DNA of 64,000 nt from Turicibacter sp. TJ11 (GCF_021497505.1 NZ_CP069349.1:2017001-2081000); one strand, 5' to 3'; counted from the first letter of the stretch, positions 1 to 7,913 are shown. Notes: generated by a model from the letters alone, not told the origin. A program made the numbers and translations.

Positions 1-1
1 A

Positions 2-163
2 GCAGTTAACAACGGTTTAAGAGACTTTACAAGTAACGTCTTATTTGCTTCACATGACCATCAATTTATTCAAACAATTGCTAATCGTATTATCGATATT
101 AAAGAAGATGGTTCAATCGTTGACAAACAAACAACATATGATGAGTATTTAGCTTTAGCTTAA
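2..163 (+). CDS. ABC-F family ATPase, C-terminal fragment
   Basis: Only the last 53 codons are in the window; the gene begins upstream. The visible peptide has the ABC H-loop region (SHDHQFI) followed by IANRIIDI and a DEYLALA tail. This is the usual end of the second nucleotide-binding domain in soluble ABC-F proteins of the YbiT/YkpA kind, which act on ribosomes and have no membrane domain. The subfamily cannot be fixed from this fragment. About 150 bp without a gene separates it from the next gene. Confidence 0.75.
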   Translation, partial: AVNNGLRDFTSNVLFASHDHQFIQTIANRIIDIKEDGSIVDKQTTYDEYLALA

Positions 164-319
164 TATTTAAAAATAAATATCAAAGATTTTTTTATGAAGT
201 TCATGGCAGATTGAGTCAAAACCTCAAACTTTATCACTAGTTTTGCGATACCGTATAAATACTCCTTCTTCTGATTATAATGAATATACCAAGGATAATC
301 GTTTAAAGGGGGAGCTAAA

Positions 320-754
320 ATGATTACACTAAGACCTATTACAAAAGAAAACTTTTGGGATTGCATTGAACTCATGGTGTTTCCTGAACAGGAACACTTT
401 GTTGCATCAAACGCTATTTCTATTGCTCAGGCTAAAGTTCAAACAGAGTGTGTGCCACTAGGTATTTATCATCAAGAAACAATGGTTGGTTTTTTAATGT
501 ATTGCCTTGATTATGATGACGATGAATACTGGATTTATCGTTTAATGATCGATCAGCATTATCAAGGACAAGGATTTGCGACTGAAGCCCTTCACCAAGT
601 CATTGAACTTATTAAAGATGATAAAACTAGACATCAGATTTTTTTAGGTGTACCACTTGAAAGTGAATCAGCTGTTCACATTTGCGAACAAGCGGGATTT
701 AAATTCAATGGTCAAATCTTTGGCCAAGAACACATCATGGTTTTAAATCATTAA
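320..754 (+). CDS. GNAT family N-acetyltransferase
   Basis: This 144-aa protein has the length and layout of a single-domain GNAT acetyltransferase, which moves acetyl from acetyl-CoA to an amine. The central strand (YWIYRLMID) leads into the acetyl-CoA-binding motif A loop, Q-x-x-G-x-G/A as QGQGFATEAL at about residues 82-91. A C-terminal segment (SAVHICEQAGF) matches the family's 'N-x-x-A-x-x-x-Y-x-x-x-G-F' pattern. The acceptor is unknown; spermidine/spermine-type (BltD-like) relatives look similar. The start is supported by a GGGGAG ribosome site 5 nt upstream. It appears to be monocistronic and ends at a strong terminator. Confidence 0.8.
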   Translation: MITLRPITKENFWDCIELMVFPEQEHFVASNAISIAQAKVQTECVPLGIYHQETMVGFLMYCLDYDDDEYWIYRLMIDQHYQGQGFATEALHQVIELIKDDKTRHQIFLGVPLESESAVHICEQAGFKFNGQIFGQEHIMVLNH

Positions 755-812
755 ATCATTTAAGATTTTAAATAGCTTCCACATTAAACCTTATCTAAAA
801 CATTTTAAAATT

Positions 813-846
813 AAAAAGAGAGTGTCATTCGTGACACTCTCTTTTT
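813..846 (+). terminator. Intrinsic terminator, stem of about 13-15 bp with TTCG loop
   Basis: Perfect inverted repeat (AAAAAGAGAGTGTCA, its complement, TTCG loop) flanked by A and T runs. It ends the acetyltransferase transcript and, being symmetrical, would work in both directions. Confidence 0.9.
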
Positions 847-1024
847 GTTATCATGAATTAGTTACTTGTGGATAACCTTACAGATGAGCTTTAAATCGTT
901 CAAATCACTGATAAACAAGTTTCTTATTTAATTATTCTCATTGTATTTTCCTTTTTTTTCATCTAAAATGATTACTGAATCACTTATTTGGGGAAGTTTA
1001 ACGAGATGAAAACGGAGGAAATTT

Positions 1025-1726
1025 ATGCAACGAACTGTTTCAAAAAAACCAATTATTATTTTAGGAAGTTTATTATCACTACTAGTTATCGTCACTGTTT
1101 TTTACATCTTATCTTTATCCAAAAATAAAGATCTTCAATTAGAACAATTAATTGAAACTCCTTATGAAATTCTTGATATTCGTCGCAATAAAAAGGAAAA
1201 AACATACGCAATCGATATTCAAGGTAAACTTTCTTATGCTGATAATATCTTATTATCAAATAAGCTACTAAAAGAACTTGAGCAACATGATCAAGTCGAT
1301 ACCATTTCTTTAAATATGAACGTCTTTAAAAGTAAGCCAACGATATCAACTAAAGAGGAGATTGACTTTACAGATACGTCTTATCTTTATACGATCGAAA
1401 CAAATGGGACCTATATCTATCAATATGAACCTCTTTATACCCCTGACTTAAGTGAAGATTTACTATTTTCTACTGAATGGGAAATTGAAGAATCAAAACT
1501 TACTAAAGATGCATTAAAATTTACAACTAAGATTTCAGATACATTAAGTGTAGAAGAAATGACTTCTTTATTTCATGAATTATCCGAAGAAATGATTCGC
1601 TATAATTTCAAAGAAGATCAAACAGCATCAGCCATCATTAAATCTGAAATGAATGAGACGGATACTTATTATTACTTATCATCTTATCCTAACTATTTAA
1701 TTTATAAAACACGTTTAATCGGCTAA
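1025..1726 (+). CDS. Membrane-anchored extracytoplasmic protein, unknown function
   Basis: This 233-aa protein is not one I recognise. Residues about 9-30 form one hydrophobic segment after a short basic N-terminus (signal anchor). The rest is hydrophilic and rich in acidic residues, threonine and tyrosine, as expected for an exported domain. The start has a GGAGG site (cggaggaaattt). Its stop lies 13 bp before the next gene, which also encodes an exported protein, so the two probably form an operon and may work together at the cell surface. Confidence 0.65.
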   Translation: MQRTVSKKPIIILGSLLSLLVIVTVFYILSLSKNKDLQLEQLIETPYEILDIRRNKKEKTYAIDIQGKLSYADNILLSNKLLKELEQHDQVDTISLNMNVFKSKPTISTKEEIDFTDTSYLYTIETNGTYIYQYEPLYTPDLSEDLLFSTEWEIEESKLTKDALKFTTKISDTLSVEEMTSLFHELSEEMIRYNFKEDQTASAIIKSEMNETDTYYYLSSYPNYLIYKTRLIG

Positions 1727-1739
1727 GGGGGACAACGAA

Positions 1740-2588
1740 ATGAAACATACATTATTTTTTATATTTTCACTTTTACCAGCCTTTTTAACCAATCATCAAG
1801 AAGTAGTTAAAACAGTCACGATCACTGCTGATGTTCATGAAAACTTGGCATCTTTAGATGATATCACTACTTCATTAGGCGGAACCGTAACGTTTAATGA
1901 AGAGACAATGAATTATACTTACCTTATTAATGAGCAAGAAATTACTCTAAACTTAGAGTTTGGGTATAGTCTAGTTAATGGAGAAAAAGAAGCTTTATTG
2001 ATAGAAGCTGACGAGAAAACAAAATTAATGACGATTCAGTGGCAAAAACCGGAATTAATTGACGAAGAAATCTATGTACCTATTGAATATATTGAACGCA
2101 TTTTAGGTGCAACTTATGAGGATGAAGCATTTATATTCTCAATCACTGAGGCTCATGAGGATGTTGCTGAAGAGGATGAAGAAATAGAAGAAGAAAAAGT
2201 AGAAGTCATTCCAAATCAACCTGAAACAAATCACCCAATCTCTAATGAATCATCAAATCAAGGAACAACTCAATCCAAACCTCAACAAACACCAACAACG
2301 CCATCTAAGCCAGAATCAAAGCCGGAAGATACAAAGCCTTCTACTCCAGTTGAACCAGAGGTAACACCAGAAGAAGAGGAGTCTGAGCCTGAATCTGAAC
2401 CAATCCAACCAAAACCTGAAGATCCGGTCATTGAAGAGCCAGAAGAAGAAATAGAAGAAAATCCTTCTATGGATTCTGAAGTAGACAATTCTGATTCTGA
2501 AAATGTATCCACTGACTTAAGTCTTGAAAACACAGAGTCTGAAAGCATACTATCTCAAGATTTTAATAATTTAGAGCTAGCCGACTAA
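1740..2588 (+). CDS. Secreted protein with copper-amine-oxidase-like N-domain and Pro/Glu-rich tail
   Basis: 282 aa. Residues 1-18 look like a signal peptide. Residues about 30-135 resemble the 'copper amine oxidase N-terminal / stalk' beta-fold found in many Firmicute surface proteins: paired-strand units with 'LGGTVTFNEETMNYTYLI' and, near the end, 'EEIYVPIEYIERILGATYEDE'. Residues about 140-282 are low complexity, dominated by Pro, Glu, Ser and Thr, with EPE/KPE repeats and no LPxTG motif, so it is probably secreted or charge-bound to the wall. It is probably cotranscribed with the gene 13 bp upstream and is followed by a terminator. No enzymatic role is implied by this fold. Confidence 0.65.
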   Translation: MKHTLFFIFSLLPAFLTNHQEVVKTVTITADVHENLASLDDITTSLGGTVTFNEETMNYTYLINEQEITLNLEFGYSLVNGEKEALLIEADEKTKLMTIQWQKPELIDEEIYVPIEYIERILGATYEDEAFIFSITEAHEDVAEEDEEIEEEKVEVIPNQPETNHPISNESSNQGTTQSKPQQTPTTPSKPESKPEDTKPSTPVEPEVTPEEEESEPESEPIQPKPEDPVIEEPEEEIEENPSMDSEVDNSDSENVSTDLSLENTESESILSQDFNNLELAD

Positions 2589-2602
2589 CATTAATACAAA
2601 TT

Positions 2603-2639
2603 AAAAAGGCAAAATAGAGTTTCTATTTTGCCTTTTTTG
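2603..2639 (+). terminator. Intrinsic terminator
   Basis: AAAAAGGCAAAATAGA and its inverted copy with a short loop, followed by TTTTTT. It closes the two-gene surface-protein operon. Confidence 0.9.
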
Positions 2640-2717
2640 TACCCCATTCTATAAAAAAATAATCATCCTAACTAATCTCAACATGCTTAATAAAGGATTT
2701 ATACCATCCTATTTTAT

Positions 2718-3122
2718 TTAAAACTGAATTTCTCTTAGTGATCGATTTAGCTTTTTATTTATCATCGTTACTTTTCCATGATCGATATAAAAGACTTTAA
2801 AGATAGGATTCGTTGCCTCTTTGAAAATCCCTTTTAATTTTTCTTGTTGATCAAGAATTTTTTGTTTTAACGTTAAATCTTCTGAAAACTTCACTTCTCC
2901 ATAAAGACGAATCATCGTTCCATCTTCTGCAGCCACAGAAAAAGCCACTTGTGGATAGCTTACTAATTGATGATAAACATTTTTAGTTGAGTGAGTGCAA
3001 AAAATAAAACGTCCCTCTTCTTCAAATTGTAACTGAAATGGACGAACATCGGGAAAGCCTTCATTTATCGTCGCTAAAAATCCATTCACCTGTGGATGTA
3101 AATAATTTAATACTTCCTTCAT
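2718..3122 (-). CDS. Pyridoxamine 5'-phosphate oxidase-like (split-barrel flavin-binding) protein
   Basis: This 134-aa protein belongs to the short PPOX-like family, small FMN- or F420-binding split barrels. It has the N-terminal 'NGFLATINEGFPDVRPFQLQF' strand pair, 'GRFIFCTHSTKNVYHQL' and a 'VAFSVAAEDGTMIRLYGEVKF' core. These proteins are usually flavin-dependent reductases or flavin reservoirs, and the substrate cannot be read from sequence. The start is supported by a GGAGG site 5 nt upstream. It is convergent with the upstream surface operon and divergent from the (2Fe-2S) protein gene. Confidence 0.75.
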   Translation of the reverse strand: MKEVLNYLHPQVNGFLATINEGFPDVRPFQLQFEEEGRFIFCTHSTKNVYHQLVSYPQVAFSVAAEDGTMIRLYGEVKFSEDLTLKQKILDQQEKLKGIFKEATNPIFKVFYIDHGKVTMINKKLNRSLREIQF

Positions 3123-3271
3123 CTTATCCTCCTTATTTTCTTACACATCAAATAATAACTTCAAATAGTATCCTTATCTATTATACTTATCCTTCAAATC
3201 TAAAAGCAATGAACTTGTCGAATTCACTGACTTGATATAAAATAAAATGACGAAATAAAAGGAGGATCTTC

Positions 3272-3460
3272 ATGGATTTAAATAAAAAAATCTGTTACTG
3301 CTTTAATGTAACAGTAGGTGATATTAAAGAAGAAATCGAGACAGGATCAACAACTTTACAAGAAATTCAATCTGAAACAAAAGCAGGTATGGCTTGTAAA
3401 GGATGTATAACTCGTCTACAAGAAACCATTGATACTTTATTAGCTGAAAAAGCTATTTAA
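3272..3460 (+). CDS. Bfd-like (2Fe-2S)-binding protein
   Basis: This 62-aa protein has the four-cysteine pattern of the BFD-like [2Fe-2S] domain: CYC near the N-terminus (residues 8-10) and CKGC at about residues 43-46, inside 'TKAGMACKGCITRLQETI'. In other bacteria such stand-alone domains act as bacterioferritin-associated ferredoxin (iron release) or as fragments of nitrite-reductase/NifU-type proteins. The length is right for a complete protein. The start has an AGGAGG site, and a terminator follows at once, so it is transcribed alone. Confidence 0.8.
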   Translation: MDLNKKICYCFNVTVGDIKEEIETGSTTLQEIQSETKAGMACKGCITRLQETIDTLLAEKAI

Positions 3461-3466
3461 CAACAC

Positions 3467-3503
3467 TAAAAAGGAGGAAATTAATGAATTTCCTCCTTTT
3501 TTT
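3467..3503 (+). terminator. Intrinsic terminator
   Basis: AAAAAGGAGGAAATT/AATTTCCTCCTTTTTTT hairpin just after the ferredoxin stop codon. Confidence 0.9.
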
Positions 3504-3593
3504 ATTCATTCACTCGTCACCTATTTATTGTAAGTCAATATTTCTATCTAAATGACTCATACTATAAGGATGACGAACAGTTAAAAACGTCAT

Positions 3594-3806
3594 TTATCCA
3601 CCAATTAAATAATCAAAAATATTTTCTAAATCACTTGTTGTTCCTTTATAGATCTCTGTATACTTACACTTTTTACATGTGATGGTTGTAAATCTTCGAT
3701 TTTGAACATCAAATAGCTTTGAAAAACCGCCACCTGTGGCGCAAAATTCATCTACTTCATACTCACGATGATGACACTTTGGACAAACATAATTTTCAGT
3801 ATTCAT
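3594..3806 (-). CDS. Small zinc-ribbon protein (predicted nucleic-acid binding)
   Basis: This 70-aa protein has two CxxC knuckles, CPKC at residues 8-11 and CKKC at about 44-47, separated by 'CATGGGFSKLFDVQNRRF'. That is the layout of the small 'Zn-ribbon nucleic-acid-binding' family (COG3478-like) widespread in Firmicutes. The function is unknown in the family. A GGGGGAAA ribosome site precedes the ATG. The roughly 90 bp beyond its stop, up to the previous terminator, is non-coding. Confidence 0.75.
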   Translation of the reverse strand: MNTENYVCPKCHHREYEVDEFCATGGGFSKLFDVQNRRFTTITCKKCKYTEIYKGTTSDLENIFDYLIGG

Positions 3807-4085
3807 ATCATTTCCCCCTAATTATCTAATGCTTTAATAAAGCGCTAAAAAGATTTAGTTTCTTGTGTAATCCCTGTCTCTAATCACAATCGAATGATAC
3901 AGAGGTTTTTTCTTATTAAGCACCACCTTATATTTTTTTAGATATTAGATTACAGTAACAATTAATAGAAAACTCTCTTCGTTTCTTAGATTACGATTAG
4001 CATATCATATTCCTAAGTCTAATTATATTAATTTATGCATTTTTTTATATTTTTTAAACATGAAAAAGTCGTAAACGGATAAAAC

Positions 4086-4115
4086 TTGAAAATATAGGAG
4101 ACAGAGGAGTATAAT
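4086..4115 (+). promoter_or_regulatory. Probable sigma-A promoter of yebC
   Basis: TTGAAA (4086-4091), 18-bp spacer, TATAAT (4110-4115), about 70 bp upstream of the yebC start. The rest of the 377-bp gap 3807-4183 is AT-rich with no gene that I can see. Confidence 0.6.
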
Positions 4116-4183
4116 AAATAAATGTGTAGTTAGTATTCTGACAGTTGTTATTTAACTAAAATTTATTTTAGGAGTGATACCCA

Positions 4184-4912
4184 ATGGGTCGTAAGTGGAA
4201 TAATATTAAATACGGAAAAGCTGCAAAAGATGCTGCTCGTTCAAAAGTTTTAGCTCGTTTTGGTAAAGAAATCTACATGGCTGCTAAAAATGGTGATCCA
4301 GATCCAGCTCTAAACCGTAACTTAGCATCTGTTATTGACCGTGCGAAAGTTGCAGGGGTGAATCGAGAAATCATTGATCGCGCCATTAACAAAGCAAAAG
4401 GTGGTTCTGAAGAAAACTATGACTTCATTCGTTATGAAGGATATGGACCAAATGGAGCAGCAGTTATCGTTGATACATTAACAGATAACGTAAATCGTAC
4501 AGTTGCTGAAGTGCGTGCAGCATTCAATAAAAATGGTGGGAAAATCGGTGTAAGTGGTGCCGTAGCGTTCATGTTCGAACCAACAGCATTATTTGGATTC
4601 AATGGAAACTCTGCTGATGAAATCTTAGAAGGATTAATAGAAGCAGATGTTGAAGTTCGTGATGTTGAAGAAGAAGATGGGGAAATTACAGTATATGCTG
4701 ATCAAGATCAATTCCATGCCGTTCAAACAGCATTAAACGAAATGGGAATCACAGAATTTGAAGCTTCTGAATTAACAATGTTACCAACTTCAACAGTAGA
4801 ATTATCTGAAGAAGCGATGGAAAAATTCCAAAAATTAATTGACGTTTTAGAAGACTTAGATGATGTTCAACAAGTTTACCATAACGTAGAAATGCCTGAA
4901 GAAGAAGAATAA
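4184..4912 (+). CDS. yebC: YebC/PmpR family protein
   Basis: This 242-aa protein is full length for the family. It starts with the signature [21 protein letters not shown] and carries 'NPALNRNL'-like and '[19 protein letters not shown]' blocks. YebC proteins are cytosolic; recent work links members to easing ribosome stalling, and older work to transcriptional repression. The last 17 codons lie inside the 52-bp repeat that is copied at 12657-12708. The reading frame is therefore intact only because the integrated element restores it exactly. No terminator lies between its stop and the integrase gene 139 bp downstream, so read-through into the element is possible. Confidence 0.93.
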   Translation: MGRKWNNIKYGKAAKDAARSKVLARFGKEIYMAAKNGDPDPALNRNLASVIDRAKVAGVNREIIDRAINKAKGGSEENYDFIRYEGYGPNGAAVIVDTLTDNVNRTVAEVRAAFNKNGGKIGVSGAVAFMFEPTALFGFNGNSADEILEGLIEADVEVRDVEEEDGEITVYADQDQFHAVQTALNEMGITEFEASELTMLPTSTVELSEEAMEKFQKLIDVLEDLDDVQQVYHNVEMPEEEE

Positions 4913-4913
4913 A
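4862..4913. repeat. attL: 52-bp direct repeat (yebC 3' end)
   Basis: Identical base for base to 12657-12708. It covers the last 17 codons, including the yebC stop, plus one base. Tyrosine integrases commonly target the 3' end of a conserved gene and rebuild it. Confidence 0.95.
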
Positions 4914-4981
4914 CCTCATAATATCAATGATTTATAACATTAATAGTAATAGCTACTAGATGAAAATCCTTTAACTTTATG

Positions 4982-5026
4982 GTGTACAAAGTAAAAACCA
5001 TAATGTTACTTTATGATATACACTTC
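4982..5026. promoter_or_regulatory. Left-end hairpin with putative integrase arm site
   Basis: GTGTAC and AAAGTAA pair with TTACTTT and ATACAC to make a long interrupted stem. The segment ATGATATACACTTC (5013-5026) recurs inverted and exact at 12552-12565 near attR. Matching sites at both ends just inside the att repeats suggest integrase or excisionase arm binding (inference). Confidence 0.5.
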
Positions 5027-5051
5027 CTATTAACTAGGAGGTGTTTTTTTT

Positions 5052-5969
5052 ATGTTGTTGGAAGATGTTATGCTAGAATTTGAATTTCATTTACAGACCA
5101 AAAACTACTCGCCAAGAACTATTAAAGGTTACAGAAACAACAACAAAAGATTTATTTCTTACTTGTCTACTCACAAAGTCACAAGGCTACAACAAGTTAA
5201 TTCTAAACACATTAAATCCTACATCAATCAACTATTAACACTAGGTAGGCAACCTATTTACTGCAATGGTATTCTCAAGTGCATCAGAGCATTCTTCAAC
5301 TATTGTCTTGAAGAAGAATATATCACTACAAATCCATGTGACAAGGTGAGTTGGATCAAAGAGCCTAAGTGTATCATCAATACATTCAATGATAGTGAGA
5401 TACAATCCATGCTCAATGCTTATCAAGGTCACACCTTCATGGATATTAGAAATAAATTGATTATCGGATTATTGGTCGACACTGGAATTAGAAATTTAGA
5501 ATTATGTAATATCAATACCTTAGATGTTAGAGATAGAGTTATCCACATTCATGGTAAAGGAAACAAAGAGAGAGTTGTACCTATCTCACCAATGCTCAAG
5601 AAGTTAATTATCAGATATGATAGAGTTCGCTCACTTTATGTACAAGACAAACTTATTACAGATGACTGCTACCTATTGAGTCAAACTGGTAATAGGCTAA
5701 CAGTTGAAGCAGTTGAGCGAGTTGTTAGAAACTGTGGACAACTGGCTAAAGTAAGAGATAGTATCAGATGTTCACCTCATACCATTAGACACTATTATGC
5801 ACAAGCCATGCTTAGAGGTGGACTTGATGTGTATTCACTTAGTCGATTACTAGGTCATGAAGATATTTCAATCACCAAGAGATACTTACAATCAATTCAA
5901 GATGATAGCATTATTGAGTTAGCTAGTACAACAAGTCCATTGATGAATATTAGAGGAGGGAGTAAGTAA
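5052..5969 (+). CDS. int: Tyrosine recombinase (site-specific integrase)
   Basis: This 305-aa protein is XerC/D-sized. The N-terminal SAM-like core-binding domain (about residues 1-100, 'TKNYSPRTIKGYRNNNKRF') is followed by the catalytic domain. The visible catalytic set is R in DTGIRNLEL, K in HGKGNKERVVP, H-x-x-R in SPHTIRHYY, H in LGHEDISITK and the nucleophile Tyr in KRYLQ. The set is complete, so the enzyme should be active. It lies 139 bp inside attL and its stop overlaps the next start (TAATG), so the two are translationally coupled. The start has an AGGAGG site with 9-nt spacing. Its obvious role is recombination between the 52-bp att repeats. Confidence 0.95.
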   Translation: MLLEDVMLEFEFHLQTKNYSPRTIKGYRNNNKRFISYLSTHKVTRLQQVNSKHIKSYINQLLTLGRQPIYCNGILKCIRAFFNYCLEEEYITTNPCDKVSWIKEPKCIINTFNDSEIQSMLNAYQGHTFMDIRNKLIIGLLVDTGIRNLELCNINTLDVRDRVIHIHGKGNKERVVPISPMLKKLIIRYDRVRSLYVQDKLITDDCYLLSQTGNRLTVEAVERVVRNCGQLAKVRDSIRCSPHTIRHYYAQAMLRGGLDVYSLSRLLGHEDISITKRYLQSIQDDSIIELASTTSPLMNIRGGSK

Positions 5970-6193
5970 TGCTAACTCTTAGATATAATCCCGCTACATT
6001 GAGATTTGAATGTTGTGAGGATAATGTTATTTATCCCCTTACAAGTGGGACTAAATTTAATCTTTATTGTGATGATGAAGATATAGTGGTAGCGGGAAGA
6101 ATTGAACATCATAATGTAAATGGATACTACTTCATAGATACACAAGGATATGTAACTTATTTATATAGTGGAATGTTAGGCACTCTTGATTGA
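5969..6193 (+). CDS. DUF5348-like small protein
   Basis: This 74-aa protein is coupled to the integrase by a TAATG overlap and has a GGAGGGAG site in the integrase 3' end. The pattern 'F-x-L ... D-x-x-V-x-G-R-I-E ... G-Y-Y-F-I ... L-x-S-G-M-x-G-x-L' fits DUF5348, a small beta-rich domain often carried by Firmicute integrative elements. Its tight coupling to int suggests excision control, as for a directionality factor, but no HTH is visible, so this is inference. A related protein is encoded outside the element at 15749-16033. Confidence 0.6.
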   Translation: MLTLRYNPATLRFECCEDNVIYPLTSGTKFNLYCDDEDIVVAGRIEHHNVNGYYFIDTQGYVTYLYSGMLGTLD

Positions 6194-6205
6194 GTGTCTT
6201 TTCTT
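6179..6205 (+). terminator. Terminator overlapping the stop codon of the DUF5348-like gene
   Basis: GGCACTC, loop TTGATT, GAGTGTC, then TTTTCTT. The stop codon lies in the hairpin. It separates the int operon from the structured region that follows. Confidence 0.7.
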
Positions 6206-6221
6206 ATGCCTAAATACCCTA

Positions 6222-6347
6222 GAATTCCCCACAGAACTAGCATCTGAGAGCCTTTAGCTATGGGGTAGTGCAATTGTTAGGGGAAGCAACTAAACCTCTC
6301 AGATTGGCGATTTCTCCCATGATTCTGACCATAGAATTGATGCTAGT
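6222..6347 (+). ncRNA. Structured conserved motif, copy A
   Basis: Nested pairing is visible. ACTAGCATC (6236-6244) is exactly complementary to GATGCTAGT (6339-6347). Inside it, CTGAGAG (6244-6250) pairs with CTCTCAG (6296-6302), and TTTAG (6253-6257) with CTAAA (6290-6294). TTCCCC (6225-6230) can also pair with GGGGAA (6280-6285), which would make a pseudoknot. Much of the primary sequence recurs in copy B at 6469. It could be an RNA or a DNA replication/transfer structure; the strand is assumed. Confidence 0.5.
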
Positions 6348-6392
6348 ACAATTAGTCTAGTAGATTGATACAACTCAATTTATCCCCTATAT

Positions 6393-6421
6393 CATTGAGG
6401 TAAAATAGCTTAAACTCAATG
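6393..6421. other. Short hairpin between motif copies
   Basis: CATTGAG (6393-6399) and CTCAATG (6415-6421), a 7-bp stem with a 15-nt loop, lies between motif copies A and B. Confidence 0.4.
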
Positions 6422-6468
6422 CAATTAGTCATTATTAGTCACTGTTAGATATCATGCCATAGGATAGT

Positions 6469-6571
6469 GAAATCCCTTACAGAAACCCACCTATTTGCTC
6501 TTAGAATGTCTAGGTAATGTAATTGTGAGGGTAAGTGGTAAAGGCTCTTAAATGGGCGATTTGGTGGGTAT
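6469..6571 (+). ncRNA. Structured conserved motif, copy B
   Basis: It shares with copy A, in the same order and nearly the same spacing, the blocks CCCyw-ACAGAA, GGTArTGyAATTGT, AGGGkAAG, TAAA-n-n-CTCTyA and GGCGATTT. Pairings differ in detail but a comparable fold exists. CCCTTAC (6474-6480) pairs with GTGAGGG (6525-6531), allowing one G-U. ACCCACC (6485-6491) pairs with GGTGGGT (6563-6569). Retained architecture with changed bases suggests structure under selection. Confidence 0.5.
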
Positions 6572-6657
6572 TTTAGCGCTGTCTTTGAGAACTTCGCTAC
6601 TATTGATGTAGATAATTTTAAAAAAGTTTTTGGAAAGTGTCACATTTCGAATATGGG

Positions 6658-6723
6658 TAGCATATGCTATTGCATAAGCAACTATGCAAAGTGCAAAGCA
6701 CAAGCAAGGTGCAAAGCAAAAGC
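6658..6723. repeat. Palindrome and iteron-like repeats; candidate origin region
   Basis: A perfect 12-bp palindrome TAGCATATGCTA (6658-6669) is followed by two direct repeats of GTGCAAAGCAmAAGC (6691-6705 and 6709-6723, 18-bp period) and a partial TGCAAAG (6685-6691). The AT-rich stretch to about 7020 has many TTGCAA/TATTGCA hexamers. The rest of 6570-7050 holds no gene that I can see. This layout resembles an iteron origin or an operator cluster (inference). Confidence 0.45.
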
Positions 6724-7050
6724 CTACCTGCCACCACTATACCCTTGTGTATTCTGCAATTAATTAAATAAAATTACCTACTCAATTAGATTAAGTTACC
6801 TACATGGTAGCTTATTTTTTTTGCTAAAGTTACTAACTTCAAATTGCTATTGCAATCTACATACATATTGCAGTAGTGAGGGTTATTGCAATTACAATAG
6901 GCTCTATTATAAATCAAATGACATTGTTGGAATCATCATAGCATTTATTGGTAATTAAATATGAAATCAGTATTGCAAAGTCATTAGATTTTATTGCAAC
7001 TTACTGGTGAAGTACCTTTTTAAAAGGGAGCTTAGTAACTGGTGGCTATA

Positions 7051-7188
7051 GTGATACCTATTGTTATTACTAAAGATGCTAATGAATTAGATTGGGAAAC
7101 TGTATGGGATAAGCATACATCTTATGATAGTGTTGCAGGTGTCGCTATTGGTCGAGATGTACTAAATGATGGTCAGACAATTGGATAA
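7051..7188 (+). CDS. Possible small ORF, GTG start
   Basis: A 45-codon frame (VIPIVITKDANELDWETVW...) starts at GTG, with a GGGAG only at a distance of about 20 nt. Its composition looks protein-like. It overlaps the next small ORF in another frame, so the two could be the halves of one frameshifted gene. Support is weak. Confidence 0.25.
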   Translation: MIPIVITKDANELDWETVWDKHTSYDSVAGVAIGRDVLNDGQTIG

Positions 7189-7327
7189 AGGACACACAAC
7201 AAATGATGCATATATAGATGTTGCTATCTCAATGAATAACACTCTTGATGAGTTATTGATAGGTAGATGCGATATTTTTTTAGCATTTATGTGCCATTTA
7301 AAAATACAGAAGAAAGGACTGATATAA
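7166..7327 (+). CDS. Possible small ORF coupled to the next gene
   Basis: A 53-codon frame (MMVRQLDKGHTTNDAYIDVAI...) whose stop TAA at 7325-7327 overlaps the ATG of the following gene (TAATG). The overlap argues for real translation, but no clear ribosome site precedes it. Not recognised. Confidence 0.35.
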   Translation: MMVRQLDKGHTTNDAYIDVAISMNNTLDELLIGRCDIFLAFMCHLKIQKKGLI

Positions 7328-7686
7328 TGAACAAATTCAAGTTAAAGTCAAAACCATATCAAACTAGCGAATACACATTAATTCAATATGCACCAATCAA
7401 GGAATTAGGTGAAACCAAAGAGGAGATTGATTTAGTCAACTATGAAGCCAAGTGTACCTACATGGGTATTTGGCAGAATGCTATTGAGTTGAGCTATAAG
7501 TTCAAAGCACACCTAGAGCAACAAGGTATTGATACAACATTCATTGATAAAGAGATAGTTAAAGTGTGGGATAGTGTGCTTCTAGCATATCATCATGAAT
7601 TGATTACTAAAGAAGACTGCAACATCATTGTAGACACTGAGATTGGTGCAAAAGAAGAATACATGAGAGCAAAGGAGAATCAATAG
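7327..7686 (+). CDS. Hypothetical protein of the integrative element
   Basis: 119 aa, not recognised. I start it at the ATG at 7327 (MNKFKLKSKPYQ) because AAAGGA lies 8 nt upstream; a longer frame from 7267 has no ribosome site. It is probably soluble, with mixed helix content, aromatic and acidic residues and no membrane segment. It is followed after only 2 bp by another small gene, so the two form an operon. Its position between the candidate origin and the helicase region suggests an accessory role for the element (inference only). Confidence 0.6.
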   Translation: MNKFKLKSKPYQTSEYTLIQYAPIKELGETKEEIDLVNYEAKCTYMGIWQNAIELSYKFKAHLEQQGIDTTFIDKEIVKVWDSVLLAYHHELITKEDCNIIVDTEIGAKEEYMRAKENQ

Positions 7687-7688
7687 AA

Positions 7689-7913
7689 ATGGCAAATCAT
7701 TTAAAGAGAAAAGTTGAACAAGAGCAATTAGACTTCTTAGCAAAGAATGTAGGGCGAGTGTTCCCATCATTCAAATATCTAACAACCCAACTTTGGGGAA
7801 AACCTTATTCGGATAATCGAATGAAAGAAAGAGACAAGAAGCGACTAGATCAATATGTAGAGATTGAGTATCGAGAAGACACATGGCAAGTTAAGATTAT
7901 CAAGATGAAGTAA
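7689..7913 (+). CDS. Small basic hypothetical protein
   Basis: 74 aa, not recognised. It is rich in Lys and Arg, especially around residues 44-56 (NRMKERDKKRLDQ), which would suit nucleic-acid binding, although no named fold is visible. It begins 2 bp after the previous stop, and that gene's end carries an AAAGGAG ribosome site. A weak hairpin follows its stop. Confidence 0.55.
   Translation: MANHLKRKVEQEQLDFLAKNVGRVFPSFKYLTTQLWGKPYSDNRMKERDKKRLDQYVEIEYREDTWQVKIIKMK

Noticed and set aside
2282-2548. Ser/Gly-rich 88-codon frame on the minus strand
   Set aside because: It is the reverse frame of the Pro/Glu-rich repeat tail of the secreted protein at 1740-2588; no ribosome site, and the composition is a mirror of the repeat.
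6691-6723. Short CRISPR array
   Set aside because: Two repeats of 15 bp with a 3-bp gap do not form repeat-spacer units; iteron-like repeats fit better.
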